A stretch of 64,000 bases of DNA from Gnetum montanum (GCA_015680685.1 MNCI01015910.1:346875-410874); one strand, 5' to 3'. Positions 10,413 through 23,006 are shown, counted from the first letter of the stretch. Numbers and translations: made by a program. The notes: a model not told the origin generated them from the letters alone.

Positions 10413-12959
10413 AAAAACTCATCCTCAAGTTAATAGAATAGGATCAAGCTTTCTTTACAAAATTGAAAAGGTACAAGATTATTGACTAACTCTGACTACT
10501 AACTAACTCTAAGTGTCAAAGTGGTGTGTACAAGAATGACATAATTACATGAAAAAACAAAAACAAAATTTGAAGTGGCTCTATGTAGTTCATATTTCAA
10601 GTAGTGAATGCTCTTCCATTGGCTTCTTCCCTTTATCATCAAGCTTTTGGAAAGTTTCTCCTCTTCTGTCCTTGTCTTCCTTTTCTATATGTCCTCTTTA
10701 CTAAGTATGACATAGAGACTCCCTTAGTTTTAATTGTTGCATCGACCTATTGATTTTGCCAGAATTGGTACATTTCTCCTAAGTACCATTCTCTACTATT
10801 GGTTAGTGTAGACCATAAAGGGGACACTTGAAGTTATATTTTTTATAGCTTTTGTCTTGTGAAGGTCCTCCTTTTGGTGGTCTCTTTGGAACCATCTACA
10901 ATCAACAAGGGTTTGAAATTATTAGAATGTTCAAACCAATTCTTAATAGCTCATTACCTTACTCATACCCTTGGTTAGATCAAGTTCTTATTATATTATG
11001 ATTACTAATTTAGAGAAATTTGCAAAAAAAAAATAAAAAAATGAACCCCTTAGGTCTTATATCTTTTATTTACTTATGGTCTTCTATCATTTTCCTTGCT
11101 TATTATGGCCTAAAATAGTTGATATGATCTATTAGGAGTAGTATCTAAATCTTCTTGGCCTTAGTTTGATTTATTAATTTTCAAATTTTTGTTTGCTTAT
11201 ATCGTGCAAAGCATGCGCCCCCCTCCCCATCGCTCCATTCCCCCTCCCCCCAAAAGTAAGTTGAGACCTCTGAGATCATCAAGATTTAAGAATTTTGAAA
11301 ATCAAAGCTTTGAGGATGAAGTTATGGCCTTTGGAAGCTAGTGTGAAAAAGTTATTAAAAAAAACTACAAAAACTCTCTTGCTGCAAAATGAGGAAGTGA
11401 AAATTTTCACTAACTTCTGCATGTATATATACTATTTTTATATGTGCAACATCATAGATATGACATTGTAACTATGACATCACCATTAAAAAAGTTCAAA
11501 TTTTTCATTAAATTCTCTTGGAAAAATGAGTCAAATGAAATGTGTGGAAGATGTAAAGCTTGTATAGAGGGTCATGATCATTAATGATGCACATTTTTCA
11601 AATATTTAGCATTTAAAGTTCATGAAGAAGGAGTCTTGAGCAATGAAATTTTATGGTATGGATAAGAAATTGATAATGAATTTTTTATGTATAGACAGAT
11701 TATTAGATGATATGGGAGGTATTTATTGAGTCATGATTATTTTGGAAGGCACAAGATGATGTGGACTTGCTTGTCAAGTATGAAATACAAGAGTTATACA
11801 AGTGGTGTCTCCCCAAGTGGGCTCCAGTCCTTAGTGCCCTTGTATAGCCACACCTAAAGTGTCCTTAGGTAGTCAAGGAGTTGAATGTAAGACATACTTG
11901 TCTATTAAAACACACATATTAGTATTGTTGAATTGGGAAAATAATGCTATATTACACATAACCACAAGTTATGATTAAATATATAGTGAGGTGAGATGGA
12001 TTGTAGAAAGGATTGAAAAAATTGGGACGTGAGGTGTCTTACCATAGGCATAATGAATTCTTGTGTGTTATTGATGGTTAAAGTAACCATTAGCCTTTCT
12101 TTCCAAGATTCAAACCAAATCCAAACCACTTCCAATGACATCACATTATTTCATCTCTTGGATTTACAACTATAATACTACCACTATTGTAAGGAGTATT
12201 ACCACTTGACGTATTGTCCAAGGAAGGAGTTTATTCATTGCACATTTTTTTTAGATTCTTGAGAAACTACCTACCTTCAAGCATGGGTAACATGTCTTTC
12301 CAATGGGACATCTAGAAATTTATTCTTGTGCATTTATTTTATTTTTAACTGTGTCAACCTTACTAGAGGACTACCTTCAAGCATAGGTAACATGCCTTTC
12401 TAGTGACATGGTAAGGTAGCACTTATTGAACTCTTACTTCCATTTTTTGTTAGATCTAAAAGGATATAATACTTCCTTAGCAACAAGTTAGAACTCACAT
12501 CAGTAATCTAAGAAAATCCAGAAATCCCTTCATGTCACATCCTTTACATTCCCACTTGGTTCATCACTTTTCTATCCAAGCATAATGAACATAAGTTTAT
12601 TCATAGTTTGATGATGGAAAGAATATCATTATGGTCATGGTAAAAACCTCTTATTATTAGAATGGGTGGATGGATGATGTAGTCTCATTGTATAGATAAC
12701 TAGTCCCTTATGATTAACAATATAGAGAAATCTTCATCTTATTGGGACTACATCTTACCTTATTTGATGTGGTTTATTCAAAATTTATAGAAATATGTAC
12801 AAGTAACATGAAAATAGAGTATGAAAAAAAATGATAGTAAAAATGGAAAAAGATGAAAAGAATGAAAAGATATCAAAGAATGTGAAAATTGGTAAGAAAT
12901 GTGAAAAGGCATAACAAAAAAGTAGAAATCAAAAAGAAATTATAGAACTAAAAATTTGA
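10413..12959 (-). other. Non-coding spacer of element A
   Basis: No convincing ORF and no accessory ORF are present. A C-rich tract lies at 11217-11255, and a T/A-rich tract with TGAAAA-type repeats at 12800-12960. Two copies of the conserved block containing CATGGGTAACATGTC occur at about 12275-12305 and 12365-12400. Confidence 0.6.
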
Positions 12960-13770
12960 AAAATGATTATTATATCCTTAATCATGATTGGTATCTCCCC
13001 CATGACTGAACTCATGGATGAGTATTCAAAAAATGGACCCTAGTTCCCCTGGATCATACACTTGAAGTTTTTCACTTACCATCCTTAGTGACTTAGTTTT
13101 TTGGTTATCATTCCATGTAATCTTGATGGTAATTAAATTTTGAACATCTAAGTCAGTTCCTTTTTCTATTGGTTTATGATTATGGTTTAATATTTCTTTT
13201 TGTGAGCTCTCAATTGGGGTCATTTTCTTAGAATAGGAGTTAATACATAGTTTAGATGTTTCCATGCATGTTTTAGATGATTTTAGGTTCTTAGTTTTTG
13301 GCCATTGGATGTCTTTTAGTTCAGTAGCCCATGCTTCCATTTGTCCATACACTTATTTTTGACATCTTTTGTGGGTTAGTATAGGGATTGTGTTGGAATT
13401 CTAAAGTGTTGATCCACAATGGCATCCTTCTTTTTTAGTAGTAATGCATGGAATTGCCTGTCTCTCCACAACAATAGGTTTATCTATTATTTTTTACATT
13501 GGAGTGATAATGGATGTTGGCCCTTGCATAGGATTGAAAGACATTAATTTGGTGAGGAAGGGGATTGCACTTGGTTGGCTTTGTGCTGATTTTGATCAGT
13601 TAGTAGGTTTATGAGTTTTGTGCCCATGTGAGGAAATTGTCCTAAAGAAAGAACATTTCTAAGAGTTTTGTTGAGATCCACTAACATTATCATTTACTTG
13701 GATGTTCATAGCACAAGTGACATTCTTATGTTGATGTTGTGGTCCTGATCCTTTTTGTGTTGTTGGTGGT
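12960..13770 (-). pseudogene. Element A: deleted pol remnant (protease-RT linker joined to pol end)
   Basis: On the element strand the sequence after gag encodes a remnant alignable with the protease-RT linker of M and F (VERQAIPCITTKKEGCHCG, then a WATELKDIQWPK segment and CMETSKLC). It then ends in EFSHGGD, alignable with LSHGEDRHHC at the end of integrase in F. Thus RT, RNase H and integrase are deleted between the linker and the last residues of pol. About 80 codons of unaligned sequence lie in the middle. H and K show a comparable structure. Confidence 0.6.
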
Positions 13771-15693
13771 GACATATATTAGAGGAAAGTATGACAATAT
13801 TGAGGATGAGATAGAGGATAAGAAGTTTGAGATGGTGATCCCATAGGAGATGTTGCAGGTTGATGATATTAAAAAGAGCGATAGTAGTAATTCAAGATAG
13901 AGAAAGTAGAACCATTTGGGGAAACATTTTGTTGAACATAGTAGTCATACAGGTTCAACTAACAATAAGGGTAGTGCTGACTTGATGATGGCATCCCCCA
14001 TGACTATGGGTTTTTCCGCTACAATCAATAGTAGTGTTGAGGCTGATAAGAAGTCCCACTAGAATAGTAGGGTTGGTTGTAGGACTATCTATAATTACCT
14101 TGTAAGTAAGGTAATTTCCTAGGCATTTGCTTTTGTACAAACTTGGGATTCAAAGCGAAAGCCCACTACTCATATAGACATAACATGATTGGCCAATAGC
14201 CCTTTGGATGGTCATATAGATAGATGTCACATCCATCATCATCTTTTGTGGTTAAGTCTATAGCCTCTTCTTCTACAACTATTTTTCCTTTTTGTTGATA
14301 AGTGTTCCTAGTTGTTTCTTGGTTCTTTTCCTCTTCTTGTTTTGATCACTTGATTCTTTTTGCATTATCCTCTCATCTATGGTTTTCACATGTGTTGTAA
14401 CTTTTTCACTCATCAACTACCACATCTTATCTATCCTTGCTTTAAGCTCAGTGATAGACTTGTGTATTGGCAAGGTTTATTGTGAAGTCACCTCATCAAT
14501 ATTGACCTCTTTTTCTTCATCATAGATATGGATCCTATTCTTTTGAAGAGTTGGATCCTAGTTATATTCCTCTACATTCTCTCATTTTCATAGCTCTCCT
14601 TCTTTTTCCGCTTGCTCAACTAGCCTTTATATTTGATGGGGTTTTAATTTGGATAACCAACCTTGGGCATAAATCCCAAGGGTCTCTCTCATTTGGTTAT
14701 GAATCCCATTTATGATGTGGAAAAGCTACTATTTGTTAGAGAAATCATGGCCTGGAAATCTATGTAGTAGTGAATAGTATCTATCTAGGGCCATAGCCAA
14801 GGATTCATGATTTTCTTACCTCGATCCCTGGATTTGTTTTCTCAAGTTGGACACTCTCACATAGGTTTGGTATTTCTTGTTGAAGAGTTCTAACATTATG
14901 GACCATCGATGGATTGAATCTAGTTCCAACAATCTATACAAACATTTAGCTTCATCTACTAGTATCCTAGAAAAGAGCTTAAGCTTTTGCTACTGACTCT
15001 TAATGTTTTGAAAGGCGCATGCATCATGGAAGGCTTGTAAGTGATGTTGTGGATCAGAGTTATAGCCTCCTATATATTTAAGAATGTTATTCATATCAAG
15101 CCTTTTGACGCAAATTTCCCTTTGATGCTTGTGGGGTATTCTAACTACCTCTGTTATCTATGTCATGCTCCTAATAGCCAACAAGGGTTCATTATTATTA
15201 GACATGATGTGGTGATGATTTTCATTTCTATTTATCTAATTATGATGATCTCATCTATGCTCACTTTGATGATCTTGTCTATTTCTATTTCTATCTTCAT
15301 CTTGACCCGTTAGTGGAGCTCTATCTCTACTCATCAAATCTAGATCTTGAAGAGGAAGAGATAGATGGAGAATTAAGAGAATTAACATGGCTACTATATT
15401 TTCCTCTTTGGTCCATTAATGTATCTCTTCTAGGTTTGGAGGAGGTCTTAGGCCTTGAGGCCCTCCTTGTTCTAGGACTTACTCCATCTCCTTTAGAATT
15501 ATTTGCATGAGTTGAATAGTCTTTGAGTGTAGTAAGGATCTAAATGAGCATAGGAAACCAGTACTTGTGGTTGCTTACTCTAGTTTTCCTTAGTATAGAT
15601 CCTATCATTTCTTCTAGTAGTGTTTTCATCATATGATGCATTCTTGACTCTATGTAAAGAAGACATGATTTTATTTGATGACGTGTGTGACAT
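13770..15693 (-). pseudogene. gag: Athila-like gag of element A
   Basis: The start codon is at 15691-15693 (MSHTSSNKIMSSL), about 90 bases inside the primer site, matching the start in K. Frames break often. The Athila-like core is recognisable: D-P-Q-H-H-L-Q-A-F-H near 15030, a K-L-F-P segment, W..M..LFN.K near 14890, then H-R-C-x-G-H near 14730 and a coiled coil E/K-rich tail. A degenerate zinc-knuckle-like C-x-x-[CY]-x-Y-D-H-x-K-G motif sits near 14200-14230, then a Pro/Tyr/Gln-rich C-terminus (13960-14140). This is the structural protein that packages element RNA. Confidence 0.7.
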
Positions 15694-15780
15694 AAAATAT
15701 TAATATTTTCTAAAAGCCAAATTGTTAATACTTTCACAATGATCTTTTATAATCTATCTAATCTAGATAACTAGCATTAT

Positions 15781-15798
15781 CCCTGGCAATGACACCAA
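15781..15798 (-). promoter_or_regulatory. Primer-binding site of element A (tRNA-Asp type)
   Basis: On the element strand it is TTGGTGTCATTGCCAGGG, directly after the LTR. The complement of the plant tRNA-Asp(GUC) 3' end is TGGCGCCGTTGCCGGGG; the differences are all C-to-T or G-to-A, as expected from cytosine deamination. Confidence 0.8.
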
Positions 15799-16830
15799 TG
15801 ATGAGTGGTAGGTACCCCTACGTCCAACCATACAAATCATAAGTGTTCATGCATAATTTGGTTGGATTCTGTGGATGGAACTAGTTGTGGCATCTAGATT
15901 GTTAAGCGTTGATCCCAGGACATTGTCTTCCCACTTGGGCTAGTGGTAGCTTTGTCATGTATAATTTAGTCCAAAGTGAGGCATATGATAATTGATTTTG
16001 TTTGGCCCTAATTACTCATGGCGATAAACATAATGGGGAATGAAATTTAGTCATAAGTCAAAGTAATGATAGTAAGGTAAATCTACTCTAGCCTAGAGTG
16101 ATGTGCATCTGGTCCTTGCTTATCATACACATCTTGATCTCATGTAACCATTATTGGATTACCAAGCATTATGCTACTGGGTTAACCAAGCTATAACACT
16201 ACTGAAACTAAAAAATAATTACACTTAAATGCTCAAAACTAGTCATATTCATTTTGCTTTACCAATGAACAAGTAAAGTAAAATACTTGGAAATGTAAAT
16301 GATTAAACAAAGAAAAGAGTAAAAACTATGCGAAGTAGAATAGTAAAACTACATGGATGTTGCAATGATGAAAAGCAATCTCAATCTTTATTTTTAGACA
16401 TGAACTGTGCCTAAGTACACTTTTCTTAAATAAAGATTTCATACAACTACTCAGAACCACACTGTAGACATTTACTCTATCACTAAAACTATTAAAAATA
16501 AATTGTAAGGATCTACCTAAGGGTGGAATGAAACTTATGCAGATCATACATCCAAGTGTTGTATTTATAGGTACGCACGTATCCCAAAATATTAGATATC
16601 TAATGTCATAGCTTATGCTTTGATATTGGATATGCAATATCGCAACTCTGATACTAGATACATGATATTGTAGCTAACAAAAAATTAATTTTTTCAAATA
16701 GATGTGACATAGCATCTATGACATTGTAGATGGAACATAGCAACTATGACATAGCAACTAACTAACATGCATCGATAGGGATACTACAATGTATGCGTGA
16801 TGTAGCATCTATGACATTATAAGTCTAGCC
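15799..16830 (-). repeat. 5' LTR of element A
   Basis: It is the partner of 9377-10395, beginning TGATGAG next to the primer site. TATA box at about 16561-16571 (TATTTATAGG on the plus strand). The U3 carries repeated GACATAGCATC and GATATC-type motifs. The outer end lacks CTCATCA: similarity to the partner stops about 25 bp short, where the J accessory ORF resumes. Confidence 0.85.
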
Positions 16831-17230
16831 CATAACCTAGCCCATAGGATGAATGACTACTAGAAACTATAGAATGTTGTCAAGGCATCCAATGTTGAAT
16901 GTAAACAATTCATAGTTTGGTTTGTCAATGTGAAGGAGATGTTTCTTGCAATGCCCTATTCATGGGATATTTTGATATTGGCCCACATTGATGATGCTAC
17001 GTGGATGATGTATGATCTCCAAAGTAAGGAGGAGAAGATAAAAGCATTATTGGATGCTTTCTACCTTTTACTAGTAGTCATAGCTATAGCCAGACAACCA
17101 TAACCATATCCTCAACCACAATAGCCATGTGCACTAGAGATAGGAGAAGGTTCTTTAGCATCTCAAGAACCTTCATTGCCGAGCACCATTTGAGTTTTCT
17201 CCTTATCTTCAAGTTGCTAGAGGAGTTGTC
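16831..17230 (+). pseudogene. Accessory ORF of element J, part 2 (C-terminus)
   Basis: This continues the ORF interrupted at 9376. It encodes F-x-N-V-K-E-M-F-L-A-M-P, then WDILILAHIDDATWMM and EEKIKALLDAF, matching the C-terminal region of the G and H copies on the minus strand (about 23340-23500 and 40890-41050). The tail is rich in Pro and Gln. About 180 bp between parts 1 and 2 are absent relative to H. Confidence 0.75.
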
Positions 17231-17441
17231 ATGTTAGTTTTTGTAATGGTGTTCAATTTTGTTATTGTCATGAACACCAGATTTTGTAAAAATTACAACT
17301 CTGTATACTTGGGTACTTAGTGTCAGTTGAGTTAGTTTGTGTGTTAGTTAGTCAATAATCCTATACCTTCCCAAAATTTGTAAGAGACTTGTTTCTTCTT
17401 TGATTCACTCGAGGATGAGTTTTCATTCAGTTGTGGTGATA
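17231..17441 (+). promoter_or_regulatory. 3' untranslated end and polypurine tract of element J
   Basis: It is non-coding and ends GTTGTGGTGATA directly before TGATGA of the LTR. This is a decayed form of the GTTGTAGGGGGTTA and GTCATGGGGGTA tracts of K and F. Confidence 0.6.
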
Positions 17442-17821
17442 TGATGACTCTTCATGGATTAACCACATCAACAAGATCTCATCGACACAATCACATCGAC
17501 ACATGGTTTGCTACATCAACATGTACAGGTCGATGTAGTGTCTTGTGTTGCCTATATAAATGTGTGCACCGTCTACATTTATGACATATAATCATTAGTT
17601 GTTAGCCAAACTCTTACAATTTTATTTTCCTAGAGTTAGAATATTTTATAAGTACCTTGTAGTAGGAGTTGAGAAGCATATGGATCTTTATTAGAGTCAC
17701 TACCTAGACCCAGTGTACTTAGAAAGCTAAAGTCTATGGAATTTGACCGAATCACTTAGTGAACACAAGTGATTCGTATGGTTGGGCATTGGGATTGCTT
17801 GCTGCTCATCACCTCTCCAAC
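17442..17821 (+). repeat. 3' LTR of element J, internally deleted
   Basis: It begins TGATGA and ends CTCATCA but is only 380 bp, against about 870-920 bp for the related G and H LTRs. U3 with CATCGAC repeats and the TATA box (CCTATATAAATG, about 17551) remain. About 450 bp of R/U5 are missing between GGATCTTTATTAGAG and CCAGTGTACTTAGA. Its U3 motif type matches G and H. Confidence 0.8.
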
Positions 17822-20769
17822 CTTCTTTATAACTTCACCTTAATGGATTTTTTCTCAAGTCAATTTGAGGGAGCTGTAGGTGGATTTAGGAAAGGATAGA
17901 ATAGAGGGATAGAGGATGAGAAAGATGGTAAGAATGAAATAGGAGAAGGAAAGGAATAAGAAAAATAATAAGAAGTCTTTATCTTCTTACTTGTTGATGC
18001 CACCTCTTGAAGTTAAGAATGCCTTTTATAGGATCCTCTCCTCCTTCTATTTCCTCTTTTCCTTTTACAAGAAGAAGAAGAAGTGATCACATTTCCTTCT
18101 ACTTGTCCATCATGCATGATTTCTTTCACCAAGTATGATAGAGTAGAGATCATCCATATTTCCTTTGTTATTTGAAGCTCCTTTTTTTTTCTTCATACTT
18201 GCCACCTATGCAAGTAAGAATAGAAGAAAATTAGTGTATTTATGAAACAAAATTGACTATAAAATCATAAATTCTATATTTGAATCTAGGAAGAAAATAA
18301 AATATTATCATGAAAAATAGTATTGGATATAAATACATTGATTTTTAAAGCCCAAAATTAAGATAAGATGAAAACTAATAAACCAACATGTTTACCCTAT
18401 TGAAAACTTTGCCTAGCAGAGTTGAGTCATAAAATGACATTTATGCTTGTATTAGTTAAGTTAGAAGTCTGGAAAAAATGATTTTGATGCTTCAAGCCCC
18501 ATATTCATAACAAATATTCCTCTAATTAACCAAAAAAATACACTCATAAGACCTATGACCAAATACACTATTATTAGCATAGTTATGCTTATAGCCAAGC
18601 TCTCTACCTTGGATGCCATCTAAGAATTTTGTGAGGGTTAACAACCAATAAATAGTATTTTTGTTAGTGTAGCAAGAGTATAATATAAGAATTCTTTGTT
18701 CTGCTTTAAGTAGGGAATATATGATTGCAAACTAGGATTCCCCACCCTCTTCTCTTTCTATTTAATGAGTTGATTCCCTTTGAGGGATCTAGATCTAAGT
18801 GATGTGTATGAAAACATTTAATAGGTAGAGGAAAATTAGTGACTTCCATTTATATCTCTCTTGACTACCTCATGGACGTTTCCATGCATCAATCCAAATT
18901 AACTACAAGTAACTAATAATCTTATCTACATTTATTTTGTAGGTTGTCAAAACTAGGCAATCTCTACTCTAATGAGGTTGGAATTTTACCTTTATCTAAG
19001 AGACACTGACCTAGCATTTACCATGGAGGAGGTCATGTTTCATGTTCTTCTTGGAAACATCCATTCATCATTTTTCATGAATGGTTGAAAAGTTGATCCT
19101 TCATTTTTTGACAAGTACTTTGTCATAGAATATCAAAAATTATGCATCACAACAATAATAGAGTTAACTGATGCAACATAAAGTAAAAAGAAAAAAAAAA
19201 CATGTTAAAGGTTTCTTGAAGCTACGACATTTTTTTTGCTCTTTCATTTTACCTTGGATTAGTTGGTAGGATTAAAGAAAAGGCATATAATTCAAGGATT
19301 CACAAAAAGAAAAAATATCAAAAGAAGGAAAGAGGAAGAAAAGCACTAGTGCAACAAGTCTCCATTTTTATTCATAGTAGAGCTCAAGAATAACCCAAAA
19401 CAAATCATGATCATAAACATCTGTTAAACCACCGTGGAAAGGCATAGAAGCACAAAATCACACTCTTTCTCTCAGAGCCCTTTTCTTTTCTTTTTTCATA
19501 GTACTAATTGCACAAAATAATCAATGGAGAAGGATAGAATAAGAATCTAAGTTTATCGCCAACATGTTCCAATTCTTTCCATTTTTTTGCTTGGGATACA
19601 CCTATTCCCTATTCATTTGCTTATTTTAGAGTTTTGACATAAAAATGGGAGGAAATGGAAGAGCTATGTTGAACAATTGTGCCAATGAGCTTTATAATGC
19701 AAGAGTTAACTACCATGCCAAATATTTTTTTACATTTATCTAATTTTGCTTTGGTGATGAACATGTAGATAGAGGCCCGACTTATGGGTGATGTTGATGA
19801 CAACATCAAGCCCAACCAAACCAACAAAGAACTTATCCTAAAAGTGTTAAGTGCTCCACATTTTTATTAAATTTTAAAACAAGGTTATATATTATGTTAA
19901 ATATATATATATATATATTATGAATACATATATATTAAAACCTATGTATGTAAAATGCATAATGATCACTATTATTTTAAATAAAATGTAAACCTAATAC
20001 TATAAGTCTTTAGAAACATACCTAAAGAATTTTAATTCAATGTTTCAAAATTCTATCAAGAGACATGAATAGATCAAGGTATTTTCTTATAAACCATCAA
20101 TACATATGTTAATAAATTTAATCATGATACACTTGGTAGTTTTAGACAAGGAATATTAAAATGATAATTATTATTATCATCATTAATAAATAAAAGATAA
20201 GGAAGGAACTCTAGCTTTTTACCATTGTTATGATCTCTACATATAGTCATAATGAATCATGGTTGGATATGAGAAAGAATGAACATAACATTTCAATAGC
20301 TGGCTTACTCAAATCCTTTATAGTACATGATGAATCCCTCATATTGAGTTATCTCATCATAACTTAACATGGATCACCAAACTATGAAGATAACTAAAAA
20401 TTATGCCAAGTCATTTTAAATAAATGCAACCCAAAGAAAAATGCTATGGCATCAAGTCAATTTCAAGGGTAGCACCATAAAACAACATGTAGGTAATAAA
20501 CAACTTAATAAGACATGATTCTCATAACTTAGCTTTAAGGGTCTCATTTTTAAATTTAGTTACTAAAGAAAGTAAGAGTTATAAGCACTCCCACAATCTA
20601 TCAAGTACACTTAATAAAAAGTGAGCATTGAATTCAAACATCTTTTAAGTTTACTTCTAAGGGATGCACCTATATGAATATGATCCTAAAGCTATAGGTT
20701 ATATGTTAGTTTTGATCTTTGAGTGAACTTTTTTTTCTACATTAGCTTTGATGTTTAGATTAACATTGT
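17822..20769. other. AT-rich stretch, no gene recognised
   Basis: It holds scattered short ORFs on both strands, none recognisable. A (TA) microsatellite lies at about 19897-19921. A segment near 19380-19500 (minus strand, GAGCTCTACTATGAATAAAA followed by T-rich DNA) has the flavour of an old LTR, but I find no ends or partner. The 3' continuation of the LINE at 20770-22078 would be expected here if it survived, but no RT motif is readable. Confidence 0.45.
19897..19921. repeat. (TA)n microsatellite
   Basis: An alternating AT tract of about 20 bases is visible directly, with a shorter echo at 19926-19935. Confidence 0.8.
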
Positions 20770-22078
20770 TTTGGTCAAATTAGAAAAAAAATTTCTTATG
20801 AGTTTTTTTTTTGAATTGATTAATTATTCTTGTAGTATAAGTAAAAACATTCCAAGAAGTTTATCTTCTCTAATTTCTTCATTGTCATTTGATCATTCTA
20901 TCATTGACATTAATTTAATTTTTCATATCTTCAACTTTATATTGTTTTTTTTCCTATTCTCAAGTTCAGTATGTTTTTTCTTCTCCACAACATCTTTTTT
21001 CTTCGATAGAAAAGGACAAGCATTAAAAAAATGTTCTTCTCAATGAAAATTGCAAGAATTACACAAATTATAATATATAATTGGTTGAATATAAGTCTTC
21101 CCACATGTTTTTAATACCACTTTCATTTTATGGTTAAGAATATTGATTTCAACAAAAAAATGTCTACAAGAATCAAATGCTATGAAAATAGATTTCGTAT
21201 GCTTAATAAGACTAAGAAAAATTTGGCTTTTTGAAAATACAATGGAAGATTAAATAACTTGGCAAAACATGAAACTTTAGAACATTCTTTAGATTGGATA
21301 TAAAAACCTAGAGTCCACTTACAAATGATCAACATTAATTCCATGCTTATGTATAAATGACCCTCTATCTAGGGCACACTACACCATCAAAGTATTTTCT
21401 AATCTAATAAGATAAAAAAATTAAGAATATTACTTAGCATAAATGACTTTAATATTATACTTTTGCATCACATCATTTAACTATGAAGTAAAACTTCAAT
21501 TACAAAGTAGGTAAACAAAATTTTAAATGAACATGTATCATGATGTGAGATTAGCAACTAGTGACGTCTATATATCATTAGAGAGAATAAAATTAGGGAT
21601 CTTAGTTGTATCAATTTTAAGTGAACAAGGCATCTTAAATTTACTCACTAGCTCATAAATTTGTATTCTAAGAATCAATAAAAATTTTCACATCAATAAA
21701 AAAACAAAAACTTTAAATATTTGTTAAAGAATTTAGGAGAAATTTAGAATCCCCCATAGGAAAACTCTAGATAAATCAAATCTACTAGAAAATAAATTGA
21801 AGAGAGAAAAATTAAATCTACAACTACTTCCATAATTACACATCATGGTTGATACTCCATAGATAATTGAATCTTAGCCAAATACTCATATTTAAACTAA
21901 TAATAGTATAAGCACGCTTGGTTTAGAATGAAAAAACTTAATGGTCATTGATCCATTAGAAAAAAGATCATTATTAAAATTTTGAATAGTTTATGTTTTA
22001 TCCAAACTTTGCAAAAGATTAAAAATATTAAATTTTTAAAGGCATTAATGCCATAGAGAATTTGACACTTAAACCAAG
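20770..22078 (-). pseudogene. LINE ORF1-like remnant (DUF4283-like domain and zinc knuckle)
   Basis: On the minus strand, about 21330 down to 20950, the decayed frames give AKLFNLPLYFQKAK, FVEINILNHKM, then YNLCNSCNFH..EEHFFNACP. This order (L-F-N-L-P-x-x-F, then V-E-I, then a Cys/His knuckle ending A-C-P) is that of plant LINE ORF1 proteins, whose RNA-binding domain is followed by a CCHC knuckle. The knuckle spacing is not canonical and has an in-frame stop. A Lys-rich tail follows. The element is frame-shifted and AT-rich; G inserted at or near its 5' side. Confidence 0.55.
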
Positions 22079-22994
22079 TGATGAGCAGTGAGTAGACCCT
22101 ACGCTAAACCATACAAATCACTAAGCATTCACATGCGATCTAGCTAAGTTCTGTGGACTTATAGCCTTCTAAGTATACTGGTCTTTAGGAAGTGAAACTA
22201 ACCATTGCAATTTTTGTCTCCCCAATTACACTAATGCAAAGGTATGGTTAGGTGCAATTGAGGCATATGATTTTTATCATTTTTTATGTTTCATGTTCTA
22301 AGTCACCTAAGAATAAAGAAAAGAGAATTAAAGATATTTAATTGCTAATTTAATATAACTAGGTAATATCTAACTAATCCTAGCATAAGCATCTATTCCC
22401 ACTTGTCGTACACATCCGAAACATGTTTAATGTTACTGAGTTACCAAATGTTAAGCGTTACTGGGATTACCAAGCATCAACCGTATGCTCGAAGTGGTCA
22501 TACTTATGTGCTTAATTTATCACTATTTCATCTAGTCTAATTTAGCTTAATTTATTTCATGATTAATTATTTAATTACTCAAATAATTAAAGAAAATTGC
22601 ATAAAATACTAAATGCATAAAGGAAATAATTAATCTATTTCAAAGTGTTGCAAGGTTTATTAGAAAGCGTGTCTTTATTGTCACACATACTACCATGCTT
22701 AAGTACAACAATGCTTGAATAAAGACCCATACATTCTTTGACTCTTACTGCAAGCACTTTGAAAAATATTCTAGGTTTTAAGCAACAGAACTACAAGAGC
22801 TCCACTAAAACTATGACAAAAGATGTCATAAACACGGAAGGTGAACGTGTATTTATAGGTAAAAGTAGGCACTGCATTAACGAGGTCACATCAATGCATC
22901 AAATCATACACCGACGTGGTCATGTTAATGGAGTCACATCAATGAGACCACATCAACGAGGCCTTGTTGACATAAGCCATGGCACAACTCATCA
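22079..22994 (-). repeat. 3' LTR of element G
   Basis: It begins TGATGAG and ends CTCATCA, 916 bp. It is visibly related to the H LTR (48207-49076) in order and motifs. TATA box on the plus strand at about 22849-22858 (TATTTATAGG). The U3 (22865-22994) has repeated CACATCAATG and CATCAACGAG motifs. A polypurine tract follows on the right. The flank on the left (CCAAG) has no matching partner because the 5' end of G is lost. Confidence 0.85.
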
Positions 22995-23006
22995 TACCCC
23001 TATGAC
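22995..23006 (-). promoter_or_regulatory. Polypurine tract of element G
   Basis: TACCCCTATGAC on the plus strand, that is GTCATAGGGGTA directly before the LTR on the element strand. Confidence 0.75.

Larger units (their letters stand above)
9377..16830 (-). mobile_element. Element A: non-autonomous Athila-like LTR element
   Basis: In element order it reads 5' LTR (15799-16830), primer site (15781-15798), gag (about 13770-15693), a remnant of the protease-RT linker and pol end (about 12960-13770), non-coding spacer, polypurine tract and 3' LTR (9377-10395). Protease, RT, RNase H and most of integrase are missing. It sits inside the accessory ORF of J: part 1 stops at 9376 and part 2 resumes at 16831, with about 180 bp of J missing relative to H. 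No clean target-site duplication remains, and the outer end of the 5' LTR is lost, so a deletion accompanied or followed the insertion. Confidence 0.85.
7443..17821 (+). mobile_element. Element J: Athila-like LTR element, 3' part only
   Basis: Only the accessory ORF, polypurine tract and 3' LTR survive; gag, pol and the 5' LTR are absent. The left edge abuts the probable LTR ending at 7442. The element is split by element A (9377-16830). Its LTR type and accessory ORF place it with G and H. Confidence 0.7.

Noticed and set aside
11217-11255. C-rich tract as a G-quadruplex or promoter element
   Set aside because: It is one isolated low-complexity tract inside a decayed spacer, without counterpart in F, G, H or K.
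15041-15510. Plus-strand ORFs of 90 and 65 codons
   Set aside because: They are the reverse of the gag of element A, whose minus-strand motifs are recognisable.
20771-21046. Plus-strand 91-codon Phe-rich ORF resembling a membrane protein
   Set aside because: It is the reverse of an A-rich, Lys-rich LINE ORF1 segment; the Phe runs come from poly-T.
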